DNA from: Flavobacteriales bacterium
GTDB taxonomy: Bacteria; Bacteroidota; Bacteroidia; Flavobacteriales_F; PHOS-HE28
Assembly: GCA_020635715.1 (NCBI GenBank)
Contig: JACJZG010000014.1
Location: forward strand, 41,860 to 105,859
Direction of reading: 5' to 3'
DNA: 64,000 nucleotides
In this document: one piece after another, positions 40,341 through 49,763 of the stretch
Layout: each line of letters starts with the position of its first letter
Position numbering within the stretch: the stretch's first letter is position 1
The notes under the pieces: model-generated
The model's database searches: none
The model's input: the letters and a program-made list of their open reading frames with translations, nothing else
Told to the model about the DNA's origin: nothing
Made by a program: the position numbers and the translations under genes

Positions 40341-41726
40341 ATGAACCCAAAACCACTCTTAAACATGAATAAAGCGATACACTTCGCCCTGGCAGCAGCC
40401 ATGGCGCCGGGTATGGCCCTGGCTCAGGAGCCTGGCCCGGATCTGGTGAGCAACGGAGGATTTGAAACACGCTCTCCCGAGGCAAAGACCTGGGATCAAC
40501 TGGATCGCGCCAGCGGTTGGAGCAATGCGAACGGCGGTTCGGTGGATGTGTTCAGCAAAATGGGCACGGCCAAGAACGTAGGGATCCCTGATAACGACTT
40601 GGGATCCAGTGCGGCACAAGAGGGAGAGAGCTATGCCGGCTTCGTGGCATGGAAAGATGACATGCGCCCGAACTTCAAACGGCTGATGAACGGCCGTGAC
40701 GAAAAACCGTTCAAGGAGGCCTGGAACCAGTACAGTGAATACCTGCAGACCGCGATCAGTTCCCCATTGACCCCGGGCCAGAAGTACGACATCAGCTTCT
40801 GGGTGAAGCTTTCGGACAAGAGCGACCGTGCGGTGAACGGGATCGGGGCCTACTGCTCTCCGGTCGAGCTCACCTACAACCACCGCCATCACCTCGCCGA
40901 ACTGGCTGACGTGAAGAGTGAGGCTGTTCTTGACAACAAGAAGGACTGGGTGGAAGTGAAGGGGACCTTCGTGGCCGATGGCGACGAGAAATACCTGATC
41001 ATTGGTGCCTTCGGTCCGAACATGGAAAAGAAGGACGTGATCGAAGGGGCTGATAACCAGAGGGCTTACTACTACATCGATGGCATCAGCCTGCGCCTGA
41101 AGCCAGAGGATGATCGGGACAAGGACGGTGTACCGGACAAGGAGGACAACTGCCCGGACGAAGCCGGCTTGAAGACCCTGGGTGGCTGCCCTGACCGTGA
41201 CGGTGATGGCGTGGCGGACAAGATGGACGCCTGCCCGGACCTGGCAGGACCTGTGGACAAACAAGGGTGCCCGGATAGCGACGGTGACGGCATTGCCGAC
41301 AACGTGGACAAGTGCCCGAAAGTGGCCGGTGTACCCGAGATGAAAGGATGCCCAGCCATCAAGGAGGAGACCAAGAAGCTGTTCGAGAAGGCCCTCACGG
41401 GCATTCAGTTCGAAACCGGCAGCGCCGTGATCAAGAAGAGCAGCTTTGGCATTCTGGATCAGGTGGTTACCGTGATGAGCGAGAACCCGGCGTACAACCT
41501 GGAGATCCACGGTCATACGGACAGCCAGGGCGACGACGCCAAGAACATGAAGCTGAGCGACGACCGTGCCGCATCGGTGAAGAAATACCTGACCGACAAG
41601 GGTGTAGGCGCGACCCGACTGCGTTCCGAGGGGCATGGTGAAACGATGCCGGTGGCGGACAACAAGACCAGCGCAGGTCGCGCGAAGAACCGCCGCGTGG
41701 AATTCAAGGTGATGTTCTGGGAGTGA
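40341..41726 (+). CDS. OmpA-family protein with lectin-like domain and TSP3 calcium repeats
   Basis: 461 aa (453 if the ATG at 40365, MNKAIHFALAAAMAPGMALAQ, is used, which gives a better signal peptide). A beta-sandwich domain starts DLVSNGGFETRS, with GESYAGFVAWKDD. Three thrombospondin-3-like calcium repeats follow (DRDKDGVPDKEDNCPDEAG and two more). The C-terminus is an OmpA peptidoglycan-binding domain: IQFETGSAVIKKSS, LEIHGHTDSQGDD, DDRAASVKKYL, GRAKNRRVEF. Likely a major outer-membrane-to-wall anchor. A strong terminator follows. The gene at 9074 has the same plan without TSP3. Confidence 0.92.
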   Translation: MNPKPLLNMNKAIHFALAAAMAPGMALAQEPGPDLVSNGGFETRSPEAKTWDQLDRASGWSNANGGSVDVFSKMGTAKNVGIPDNDLGSSAAQEGESYAGFVAWKDDMRPNFKRLMNGRDEKPFKEAWNQYSEYLQTAISSPLTPGQKYDISFWVKLSDKSDRAVNGIGAYCSPVELTYNHRHHLAELADVKSEAVLDNKKDWVEVKGTFVADGDEKYLIIGAFGPNMEKKDVIEGADNQRAYYYIDGISLRLKPEDDRDKDGVPDKEDNCPDEAGLKTLGGCPDRDGDGVADKMDACPDLAGPVDKQGCPDSDGDGIADNVDKCPKVAGVPEMKGCPAIKEETKKLFEKALTGIQFETGSAVIKKSSFGILDQVVTVMSENPAYNLEIHGHTDSQGDDAKNMKLSDDRAASVKKYLTDKGVGATRLRSEGHGETMPVADNKTSAGRAKNRRVEFKVMFWE

Positions 41727-41742
41727 CCCCAGCGATCCTTTT

Positions 41743-41778
41743 ACAAGAAAGCCGCCCATTGGGCGGCTTTCTTGTTTT
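41743..41778 (+). terminator. Rho-independent terminator after OmpA/TSP3 gene
   Basis: ACAAGAAAGCCGCCC (41743-41757), loop ATT, GGGCGGCTTTCTTGT (41761-41775), then TTT. A 15-base perfect stem. Confidence 0.9.
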
Positions 41779-42383
41779 GGGGCCATACGCTACTTCGGGG
41801 GAGAATGAGCGTAGAAGCCATTTCAGAACGATCCTTCCGTCTCGTTTCGGCCATTCTGCATTGCGCCACCCTCGCAGAGCGTCCAGCGATGCGCGGGCCC
41901 GCCTCCCGGAGGGCCGGGTTCACACCTTGGCGAGCTGAAGGCTCCATCCGGCTCGCTTCCTAGAACAAGGTTGGCTTCTACTGCCCTGGTCGGCCGGTCT
42001 GCATGAGACTATGCACCGGTGCCGCTCATACCCTGGCCCCTCTGGCCATCCATGGACGCCTTGATATCGAATCCAATAGACTGACCATAAGCATGTTATG
42101 ACGTTCCTCTCAGGCGGCCATCCAGCAAGGATGCACTGTGCTACGCCCTGTTCAGGTGTATCACTTCGGCAAAGCGGCTTGGGTAGGGGGCCGCTTAATA
42201 CGGCTCGGGGCCCTTCCGTTCAGACCCGCAGACCAATGCTACCAGGCTGGTATCACGTCTTGGCAGTCATCGGGTTGCCGAACCTGGACCGTTCAAGGCC
42301 AGTATCCACGAGGTCCTGCCACTGGCCGATCTGGAGCCTTTGAGGAGGGTCCCGCTATGGGCCTTGACCAGGCCCTGAACGAA
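41779..42383. other. About 600 bases without a convincing gene, between two terminators
   Basis: Short frames here (up to about 100 codons) have no recognisable protein, signal or domain. The region has local inverted repeats (for example around 41897-41920) and near-average GC. I recognise no tRNA, tmRNA, RNase P or SRP RNA signature. It may hold an unrecognised non-coding RNA. Confidence 0.5.
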
Positions 42384-42413
42384 GAAAGGCCGCCCGAGGG
42401 CGGCCTTTCCTTT
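42384..42413. terminator. Bidirectional terminator after beta-barrel gene
   Basis: GAAAGGCCGCCC (42384-42395), GA, GGGCGGCCTTTC (42398-42409), then CTTT on the plus strand and TTCGTTC on the minus strand. A 12-base perfect stem placed 15 bases after the minus-strand gene's stop. Confidence 0.85.
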
Positions 42414-42427
42414 CCGATAAGCTGTGC

Positions 42428-43285
42428 TTACTGGAAGTAGAAGTTGATGCCGATCATCGCACCGCTCACGCCGGTGTCGAGGGAGAAGCTGCTGGTCTTG
42501 TCAACGTTACCAGCGTCCGGGTTACCTTCCACGGTGGTGGTCACCACTGCACCGCTGCCGTTGTTGGCGGTCGGATCCCATGCTTCGCTGGTGGATTCGC
42601 CCGTACCGCGGCTGCTCAGACCCACGCCCCAGGTGTACTCACCGCTGAGGGAGATCTTCGGAGCGCAGAACCATTCCACACCTACGAAGCCGCGGAGGCC
42701 GAGGCTGAAGACCGAACCGTTCTTGGATTCGGTGGTGCGGCTCACCTGGTTGTCAACGCTGATGGCGTTACCGTACTCGTTGGTGGTCTTGCTGTTGCCG
42801 AAACCGATGCCGATCTCGCCACCATACACACCTACCACGCGGGTGCTGCCAACACGTTTCTCGATACCAGCGCCGAGGTCAACAGCCATGTAGCTGTTCT
42901 TCTCCACGTCTTCCACCGTAGCGGTGGTCGTTGCGCCGGAAGGCTGCGGGATCTGGGGAACCAGGTCCGTGTTCTTGGTGCTACCGAAGCCGATGCGCAC
43001 CTTGCCACGGTAGGCCGTGTTCGCATCGATGAGCTTCTTACCACCGATCACCACACCGTTCGATGCGCTGCTGAACAGGTTGTTCAGGGCTGCACCGCCA
43101 TTGCTGGTGTTCCCATTGAACAGGTTGCCAGCGAAATTGATCAACGGGGTCGCTTCGAAGGTCAGGCCCCAGTCACCGCTCTGGCTGAGCCAGTTCTCAC
43201 CGCGGTTGCTGGTGATCTCCCCCGTCTGAGCGGAGGCGGTCATGGCAGCTACCATGGCTGCCGAGAACAGTACATGCTTCTTCAT
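42428..43285 (-). CDS. Outer membrane beta-barrel protein
   Basis: 285 aa with signal peptide (VLFSAAMVAAMTASAQ). The mature part is rich in Gly, Ser, Thr and alternating strands: YRGKVRIGFGSTKN, MAVDLGAGIEKRVG, VVGVYGGEIGIGFGNS, FSLGLRGFVGVEWF, ISLSGEYTWGVGLS, ending MIGINFYFQ with the C-terminal aromatic of barrel proteins. Likely abundant: A-rich sequence ACAACCAAAA before the ATG, a long leader and a strong terminator. Pore or structural role not known. Confidence 0.88.
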   Translation of the reverse strand: MKKHVLFSAAMVAAMTASAQTGEITSNRGENWLSQSGDWGLTFEATPLINFAGNLFNGNTSNGGAALNNLFSSASNGVVIGGKKLIDANTAYRGKVRIGFGSTKNTDLVPQIPQPSGATTTATVEDVEKNSYMAVDLGAGIEKRVGSTRVVGVYGGEIGIGFGNSKTTNEYGNAISVDNQVSRTTESKNGSVFSLGLRGFVGVEWFCAPKISLSGEYTWGVGLSSRGTGESTSEAWDPTANNGSGAVVTTTVEGNPDAGNVDKTSSFSLDTGVSGAMIGINFYFQ

Positions 43286-43364
43286 TTTTGGTTGTTTAGG
43301 TGCGTGTTTGGTTCGAGGTTGTTCGAGTTGGCAGGACGAAGATCACTTGGATCCGGGGTGCAAG

Positions 43365-43372
43365 GTTATGAA
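43365..43372 (-). promoter_or_regulatory. Possible -7-like element for beta-barrel gene
   Basis: TAACCTTG on the minus strand (one base from TAnnTTTG), about 80 bases before the ATG at 43285. This would give a leader of roughly 70 bases, longer than most genes here. An alternative CATATTTG lies about 90 bases further upstream. Confidence 0.35.
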
Positions 43373-43489
43373 CTTTTCGCGGTCTTTACACAGCTCTTTG
43401 TTCATCCCGGGCATTTCCGCCCCACCTGCCAACTACCGTGCCGTTCTGTTTTGGCGCTGCAAATATGGTAGATCTTTCGTGATCCTACC

Positions 43490-44140
43490 CTATCGGACCT
43501 TGTCCTGGAGCATCGGTACGAAGCGAAAAGCGCCCAGATCTTCCTGACTTGCACTGCCGTCGGCGGAAAGGTTGATGCGCAACATGCGCTGTTCTTCCCC
43601 TTCACCCACCGGGATCACCAGGCGTCCTCCGGGCTTCAATTGCCCTGTAAGTCCCTGAGGCACAAAGGGAGCACCGCAGGTCACCAGGACCCGGTCGAAG
43701 GGCGCTTCCCTTGGAAGGCCGATAAAACCATCGCCATGGTAGAGGTTGGCCTTGATCCCGAGGCCGCTCAAGCGCTGCTTGGTCTGAAGGTAGAGCGGTC
43801 GGTGCCTTTCGATGCTGAAGACCTTGCACCCGAGCCTGGCCAATACGGCAGTCTGGTAACCACTGCCGGTCCCGATCTCCAGCACCTTCATCCCCGGCAG
43901 CAGCCCCATCAACGCGGTCTGGAAGGCCACTGTATACGGCTGGCTGATGGTCTGGCCACATCCGATCGGGAAGGCGATGTCCTGGTAGGCCAGTTCCAGG
44001 AAGGCGCTATCGTCGATAAAGAGGTGACGCGGCACCTGGCCGATGGCCTCAAGCACCTGTTCATCCGTGATCCCCTTGGTCCTGAGCACCTCCACCAGAC
44101 GCTTCCGCAGTCCTTGGTGCCTGTAGTCGTCCTTGATCAT
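43490..44140 (-). CDS. pcm: Protein-L-isoaspartate O-methyltransferase
   Basis: 216 aa. PCMT motifs: RHQGLRKRLVEVL, VPRHLFIDDSAFLELAYQD, PIGCGQTISQPYTVAFQT, SAM-binding VLEIGTGSGYQTAVLA, and LKPGGRLVIPVG. It repairs isoaspartyl residues in aged proteins. A TACCTTCG element lies 11 bases upstream. It is divergent from the oxidoreductase operon. Confidence 0.95.
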   Translation of the reverse strand: MIKDDYRHQGLRKRLVEVLRTKGITDEQVLEAIGQVPRHLFIDDSAFLELAYQDIAFPIGCGQTISQPYTVAFQTALMGLLPGMKVLEIGTGSGYQTAVLARLGCKVFSIERHRPLYLQTKQRLSGLGIKANLYHGDGFIGLPREAPFDRVLVTCGAPFVPQGLTGQLKPGGRLVIPVGEGEEQRMLRINLSADGSASQEDLGAFRFVPMLQDKVR

Positions 44141-44151
44141 CGCTGGGGTGG

Positions 44152-44159
44152 CGAAGGTA
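44152..44159 (-). promoter_or_regulatory. -7-like element for pcm
   Basis: TACCTTCG on the minus strand, 11 bases before the ATG at 44140. Confidence 0.45.
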
Positions 44160-44190
44160 ACCGTGCCACCACGCAGCCACCCGAGCTTGT

Positions 44191-44198
44191 TACATTCG
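44191..44198 (+). promoter_or_regulatory. -7-like element for Gfo/Idh operon
   Basis: TACATTCG, 48 bases before the ATG at 44247, back to back with the pcm element. The same octamer precedes the TraB gene. Confidence 0.4.
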
Positions 44199-44246
44199 CG
44201 GCCTTGTTGAAAAGGTCACGCCGCACCGGTCAATGACCCCGGGAAC

Positions 44247-45236
44247 ATGTCCGAGCCGATCCGTATAGCCGTCCTTGGCGGCGGTCATCTGGGCCGCATC
44301 CATCTGCAACAGTTGACGCAATTGCCGGAGTGGCAGGTGGTCGGCTTCCACGACCCGCACCCGGAGAAGTGTGCGGCCATCCAACAGGAGTTCGGCGTCC
44401 GGGCCTATCCGTCGGTGGAGTCGTTGCTGGGTGAGGTGGACGTGCTGGACATCGTGACGCCGACGGTCACGCATGCCGCCCTGGCCACCCAGGCTTTGGA
44501 GCGGGGGCTTCATGTGTTCATTGAGAAACCGGTGACAGAGACCGTTGCCGAGGCGGAGGCCCTGCTGGCCCTTGCGGCGCGTGTTGGCAGACAGGTGCAG
44601 GTGGGCCATGTGGAACGCTTCAATCCGGCCTTCCAGGCGGCCCTACCCTATCTTGATGAGCCGAAGTTCATCGAGTCACATCGGCTCGCCCAGTTCAATC
44701 CACGAGGAACGGACGTGAGCGTGGTGCTGGACCTGATGATCCATGACATCGATCTGATCCTGCACGTGGTGAAGAGCCCGGTGGTCTCGATCCATGCGAG
44801 CGGAGTGGCGGTGGTGAGCACCACGCCGGACATCACCAATGCGCGCATCGCCTTCGCCAATGGCTGCGTGGCCAACCTTACGGCCAGCCGGATCAGCATG
44901 AAGAACATGCGCAAGAGCCGCTTCTTCCAGCACGACGCCTACATCGCGGTGGATATGCTGGAAAAGAGCGCGGAAGTGGTGCGCATGCGGACCGTGACCG
45001 GCGAACCGGACCCCTTTGCCGTGACCATTGACCTTGGCGAAGGCAAAGGGGTGCGGGAGATCAGCTTCGAGAAGCCTGAAGTGCCTGTGGTGAACGCCAT
45101 CCGTGAGGAGCTGCGGTCCTTCGCCCGGAGCATCCGGTCCGGTTCGGTACCCGCTGTCCCCCTGGTGGATGGCACGGCGGCCTTGCGCGTGGCGCATGGG
45201 GTGCTGGAAGAGATCGCGAAGAACCTGCCCGCTTGA
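44247..45236 (+). CDS. Gfo/Idh/MocA family oxidoreductase
   Basis: 329 aa. Rossmann start IRIAVLGGGHLGRIHLQQL, DVLDIVTPTVTHAALATQAL, the EKPVTETVAEAEAL lysine motif, and VGHVERFNPAFQAAL. The part RLAQFNPRGTDVSVVLDLMIHDIDLILHVV is seen in the UDP-GlcNAc 3-dehydrogenase (GnnA)-like subgroup, so a role in amino-sugar modification for lipid A or polysaccharide is possible but not certain. It is followed by a lipoprotein and a sugar transferase on the same strand. Confidence 0.92.
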   Translation: MSEPIRIAVLGGGHLGRIHLQQLTQLPEWQVVGFHDPHPEKCAAIQQEFGVRAYPSVESLLGEVDVLDIVTPTVTHAALATQALERGLHVFIEKPVTETVAEAEALLALAARVGRQVQVGHVERFNPAFQAALPYLDEPKFIESHRLAQFNPRGTDVSVVLDLMIHDIDLILHVVKSPVVSIHASGVAVVSTTPDITNARIAFANGCVANLTASRISMKNMRKSRFFQHDAYIAVDMLEKSAEVVRMRTVTGEPDPFAVTIDLGEGKGVREISFEKPEVPVVNAIREELRSFARSIRSGSVPAVPLVDGTAALRVAHGVLEEIAKNLPA

Positions 45237-45266
45237 ATACTGATCGGACTGAACCTGCGTTGCTCC

Positions 45267-46133
45267 ATGCATAGCATGACCCGTACACCCGGTGCGCTCG
45301 CCATCCTGTTGACCTTGGCCGCCTGTCACAAGACGGAAACGGTACCGACCTACCTGGTGGTACCGGGCATCACCCTGCAGGCCACGGATGAACAGGGCGG
45401 AAGCACGAGCAAGATCACGGAAGCATGGGTCACCCTGGACGAGAAGAGCGTGGGGGTGTGGGAACTGCCTGCGCGGATCCCGGTGATCGGCGACGGCTCG
45501 CACACCATCGGGATCACTGCGGGGATACGCCGGAACGGGACCTTCGACGACAGGCTGCGCTATCCCTACTTCACCACGTGGCGGACCACGATGGACCTGG
45601 TGCCGGAGGGCGCGGTGGACCTGGCACCGACCGTGCAGTACCAGCCGGCCACCTTCTTCACCGAACGGTTCAATGACGCTGGCAGCCAATTGCTGGCCGC
45701 TTCCTCCAGCGACACCACCCTCATCCTGTATTCGGCCGCCACCGACCCGGAGGTGCTGCTGGACGGCAGTCAATGTGGGGGCTTCGTCCTGGACCTCACC
45801 AATGACGTGGTCGTCCTTCAGACCGAACAGGACTTCCCGGGCGCAAGTGGCCCCGTGTACCTGGAGTTGGACTATAGCACGGATGTGGAGTTGAGCCTGG
45901 GTGTGTCCTACATCCAGGATGGCCAGGCCGGAAGTTCCCCATGGGCGGTGATCCTGCCGAACGCGGACGCGGGCTCCGTGGTGTGGAACAAGATCTATGT
46001 GGACCTGTCCGACTTCTTCAACCGAGCGGGCTTCACAGGGCGGGACATCTACATCGCGGCCCAGCTGCCCAGCGGGCGAAGCCGTGCTGCGGCCTATTTC
46101 GACAACTTGAAGATCATCCGTCCGACCTCATGA
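45267..46133 (+). CDS. Predicted lipoprotein of unknown function
   Basis: 288 aa. Lipoprotein signal ALAILLTLAAC with lipobox LAAC, then HKTETVPTYLVVPGITL. The mature part seems all-beta: TSKITEAWVTLDEKSVGVWEL, DGSHTIGITAGIRRNG, YLELDYSTDVELSLGVSYI and a final FDNLKIIRP, a pattern often ending jelly-roll domains. No enzyme motif is visible. It starts 30 bases after the oxidoreductase and its stop overlaps the start of the sugar transferase. The start could be the ATG at 45276. Confidence 0.85.
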   Translation: MHSMTRTPGALAILLTLAACHKTETVPTYLVVPGITLQATDEQGGSTSKITEAWVTLDEKSVGVWELPARIPVIGDGSHTIGITAGIRRNGTFDDRLRYPYFTTWRTTMDLVPEGAVDLAPTVQYQPATFFTERFNDAGSQLLAASSSDTTLILYSAATDPEVLLDGSQCGGFVLDLTNDVVVLQTEQDFPGASGPVYLELDYSTDVELSLGVSYIQDGQAGSSPWAVILPNADAGSVVWNKIYVDLSDFFNRAGFTGRDIYIAAQLPSGRSRAAAYFDNLKIIRPTS

Positions 46134-47548
46134 TGAACAAACGGCTGCTGGTGGCGTGGTACGTGCTTGCCGATCTGGTGAGCAGTGGCGCTGCCTGGAC
46201 GCTGTTCTATCTCTATCGGAAGGCGATCCTCGAACCCATCAAGTTCGGCCACGAGGTCCCCATCGTCTTCGACACGAACTACTACAAGGGGCTCGTATTG
46301 ATCCCGCTCTTCTGGTTCGGCCTTTACACGATGATGGGCGGCTACCGGGAGATCCACCGCCGATACCGGACCATGGAACTGGGGCAAACGCTCCTGATCA
46401 GCTTCATCGGGGTGGTGATCATCTTCTTTGTACTGCTGCTGGATGACGAGGTGGCGAGTTACCACTACTACTACCGCTCCTTCCTGGCGCTCTTCTTCCT
46501 GCAGTTCGGGCTCAACTTCCTGGTCCGCTTCCTGCTCACCAGCCGCACGGTGAAACGCGTACATGACCGTCGGATCGGCTTCAACACGATCCTGGTGGGT
46601 GGCAATGAGCGGGCCCTGGCCATCCATGCGGAGATCGAGGGCATGCGGAAGTCGCCCGGGAACCGCTTCGTTGGCTTCGTGAACGTGAACGGGGGTGACC
46701 AGCTGCTGACCTCGGTGGGTCTGCCACGCCTGGGCAAGTGGAACGAGCTGCGGCAGGTGATCGGGCAGCATGCCGTGGAAGAGGCCATCATCGCGGTGGA
46801 CTCCGGTGAGCACGAGCACATCAGCCGGATCATGAACGAACTGGAAGGCACCGGTGTGCGGATCAAGATCATCCCCGACATGTACGACATCCTATCGGGT
46901 TCGGTGAAGATGACGAGCATCTTCGGAGCCCCCTTGATCGAGGTGAACCCTTCGATCATGCCCGCCTGGCAGTTCAGCCTGAAACGTGCGATCGACATCT
47001 GTGCCAGTGTGCTGGCCCTGATCGTGCTCACGCCGGTCTTCATCGTGCTGATGATCGGGGTGAAGTTGAGCTCGCCCGGGCCCGTCTTCTTCTGGCAGGA
47101 GCGGATCGGCAAACACGGTCGTCCGTTCCGGATCGTGAAGTTCCGCAGCATGTATCCGGATGCGGAGCGCCACGGACCACAGCTGAGCAGCACTTCCGAC
47201 CCACGGATCACCTCGTTCGGACGCTGGATGCGCAAGACGCGGATGGACGAACTGCCCCAGTTCTGGAACGTGCTGAAGGGTGAGATGAGCCTGGTGGGCC
47301 CCCGGCCGGAGCGGCAGCACTTCATCGACGCGATCATGGAGATGGCCCCGCACTACCGCCATCTGCACAAGGTGCGCCCGGGCATCACGAGCTGGGGGCA
47401 GGTCAAGTTCGGATACGCCGAGAACGTGGAACAGATGGTACGCCGGCTGAAGTTCGATGTGCTTTATATCGAGAACATGAGCATCGCCATGGACCTGAAG
47501 ATCCTGGCCTATACGGTGTTGATCATCCTGAAGGGCGACGGCAAGTAG
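46130..47548 (+). CDS. Polyprenyl glycosylphosphotransferase (initiating sugar transferase)
   Basis: 472 aa from ATG at 46130, overlapping the lipoprotein stop (the ATG at 46133 is an alternative). Four or five N-terminal membrane segments, a Rossmann-like middle (TILVGGNERALAIHAEIEG), one more helix and the catalytic domain ~312-470: SSPGPVFFWQERIGKHG, FRIVKFRSMYPDAE, TRMDELPQFWNVLKGEMSLVGPRP, KVRPGITSWGQVKFGY. It moves a sugar phosphate onto undecaprenyl phosphate to start an exopolysaccharide or O-antigen repeat. Confidence 0.95.
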   Translation: MMNKRLLVAWYVLADLVSSGAAWTLFYLYRKAILEPIKFGHEVPIVFDTNYYKGLVLIPLFWFGLYTMMGGYREIHRRYRTMELGQTLLISFIGVVIIFFVLLLDDEVASYHYYYRSFLALFFLQFGLNFLVRFLLTSRTVKRVHDRRIGFNTILVGGNERALAIHAEIEGMRKSPGNRFVGFVNVNGGDQLLTSVGLPRLGKWNELRQVIGQHAVEEAIIAVDSGEHEHISRIMNELEGTGVRIKIIPDMYDILSGSVKMTSIFGAPLIEVNPSIMPAWQFSLKRAIDICASVLALIVLTPVFIVLMIGVKLSSPGPVFFWQERIGKHGRPFRIVKFRSMYPDAERHGPQLSSTSDPRITSFGRWMRKTRMDELPQFWNVLKGEMSLVGPRPERQHFIDAIMEMAPHYRHLHKVRPGITSWGQVKFGYAENVEQMVRRLKFDVLYIENMSIAMDLKILAYTVLIILKGDGK

Positions 47549-47619
47549 GGACGGATCATGATCCGTCCCTGCCAGCAGTCGTGGATCCGCCCCTACCTTG
47601 CCGCCGCAATCCTTCACCC

Positions 47620-48503
<884 letters not shown>

Positions 48504-48507
<4 letters not shown>

Positions 48508-49019
48508 CGCTGCGCGAAGCGACCACTGCGGACATCCCGGTGATCGGTGCCCTGGCGCGCCGGATCTGGCCGGTGGTGTACCCGGGCATCATCACCCCGG
48601 CGCAGATCACCTACATGCTTGATCTGATGTACAGCGAGGCCAGCCTGAGGGAGCAGATGGTCACCAAGGGTCATCGCTTCCTGATCGCGGAGAACACAGT
48701 CGGTGCCATCGGGTTCGCGGGGTTCGGGACGGGACATGCGCGGGGAAGGGCGCGGTTGCACAAGCTCTATGTACTGCCTGAGCTGAAGGGCACCGGCATC
48801 GGCCACGCGTTGCTGGCGGCGGTGTTGAAGGCGGCCGCGGAAGCCGGGGACAGCTTCCTTGAGCTGAACGTGAACAAGCACAACCCGGCGATCCGCTTCT
48901 ACAGCAGGCACGGGTTCGTGGTGGAGCGGGACGAGGTACTGGACATCGGCCAGGGCTACGTGATGGACGATCACGTGATGGTGCGGCCGATCGATGCGCC
49001 TCAGTTGGGCATGGCGTGA
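48504..49019 (+). CDS. GNAT family N-acetyltransferase
   Basis: 171 aa from a GTG overlapping the dehydrogenase stop (GTGA). GNAT pattern: LREATTADIPVIGAL, acetyl-CoA site HKLYVLPELKGTGIGHALLAAVL, and LELNVNKHNPAIRFYSRHGF (typical of RimI-like and amine acetyltransferases). Substrate unknown. The 3' end overlaps the convergent DUF4294 gene by 19 bases. Confidence 0.9.
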
Positions 49020-49699
49020 TCCGGTGCCACCCCGTACTTGCGGTACAGGCGTGCCTTGCGTCGTTCCAACTTGGCCTGTGCCTTGGCCGTGCGCGCGCTG
49101 CGTTCGGCTACGGGAAGCTCACCCCGTTCGATGCGTTGGACGATGAGCTCCATGGTGGCATCGGTGCCCTCGGGGTCGTATTGTGACTTGAGGTCCTGGT
49201 CGAACAAACGCGCCAGGCCCTGCCACATGAAGGCCACGAAGCTTCCGCGCAGTTGTTTGACCAGTTCGTAGGAGGTCTGCCCGGTCTCGCGGTCGATCAG
49301 CTTCACCAGCACCTTGCCCTGGCTCACGGTGAGGTCCTTCACCTCCGCCTCGAACTCGGCTCGCAGCTCGGCCTCCGCCACCTTGACATAGAGGTCCTGG
49401 TCATGCTTCGCTTCAATGGTCTTCAGTTCCCCTTCGTACTCGGAAAGCAGCTGGGCCGTGATACGGGCATAGGGGTACACCTTGATCACGTTGCGCATCA
49501 GCTTGTCATAACGCTCCGCATCACGCCGGTCCCGAGGCTTCCAGCGCCCTTCGATCTCCGCCTCGCCCAGGTAGATGAGCGGTATGGTATCACCCGACTC
49601 CACCACGGCGTGCACCACATAGGCCTGCGCCTCCACGCAGGTGGTGTGCACGAGCATCATGGCGGTGATGCCCCAGGTGGCGAGGGCCTTTTCGAACAT
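49001..49699 (-). CDS. DUF4294 family secreted protein
   Basis: 232 aa with signal peptide (WGITAMMLVHTTCVEAQ). DUF4294 marks: GDTIPLIYLGEAEI, RDAERYDKLMRNVIKVYPYARI, ELKTIEAKHDQDLYVK, LTVSQGKVLVKLIDRETGQTSYELVKQLRGSFVAFMWQGLARLF. The family is confined to Bacteroidota and has no known function; the C-terminus is long, basic and helical. Convergent overlap with the GNAT gene. Confidence 0.9.
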   Translation of the reverse strand: MFEKALATWGITAMMLVHTTCVEAQAYVVHAVVESGDTIPLIYLGEAEIEGRWKPRDRRDAERYDKLMRNVIKVYPYARITAQLLSEYEGELKTIEAKHDQDLYVKVAEAELRAEFEAEVKDLTVSQGKVLVKLIDRETGQTSYELVKQLRGSFVAFMWQGLARLFDQDLKSQYDPEGTDATMELIVQRIERGELPVAERSARTAKAQAKLERRKARLYRKYGVAPDHAMPN

Positions 49700-49763
49700 G
49701 GCAGGCCTTTGGGTCCGGTGAAGCTACGCTACAAAGCACGGGCCGTCCCGCCCTTGTACCGGA

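Noticed and set aside
41772..42440. Three short plus-strand frames in the gene-free region
   Set aside because: No signal peptide, domain or codon bias; overlapping frames of similar length suggest chance.
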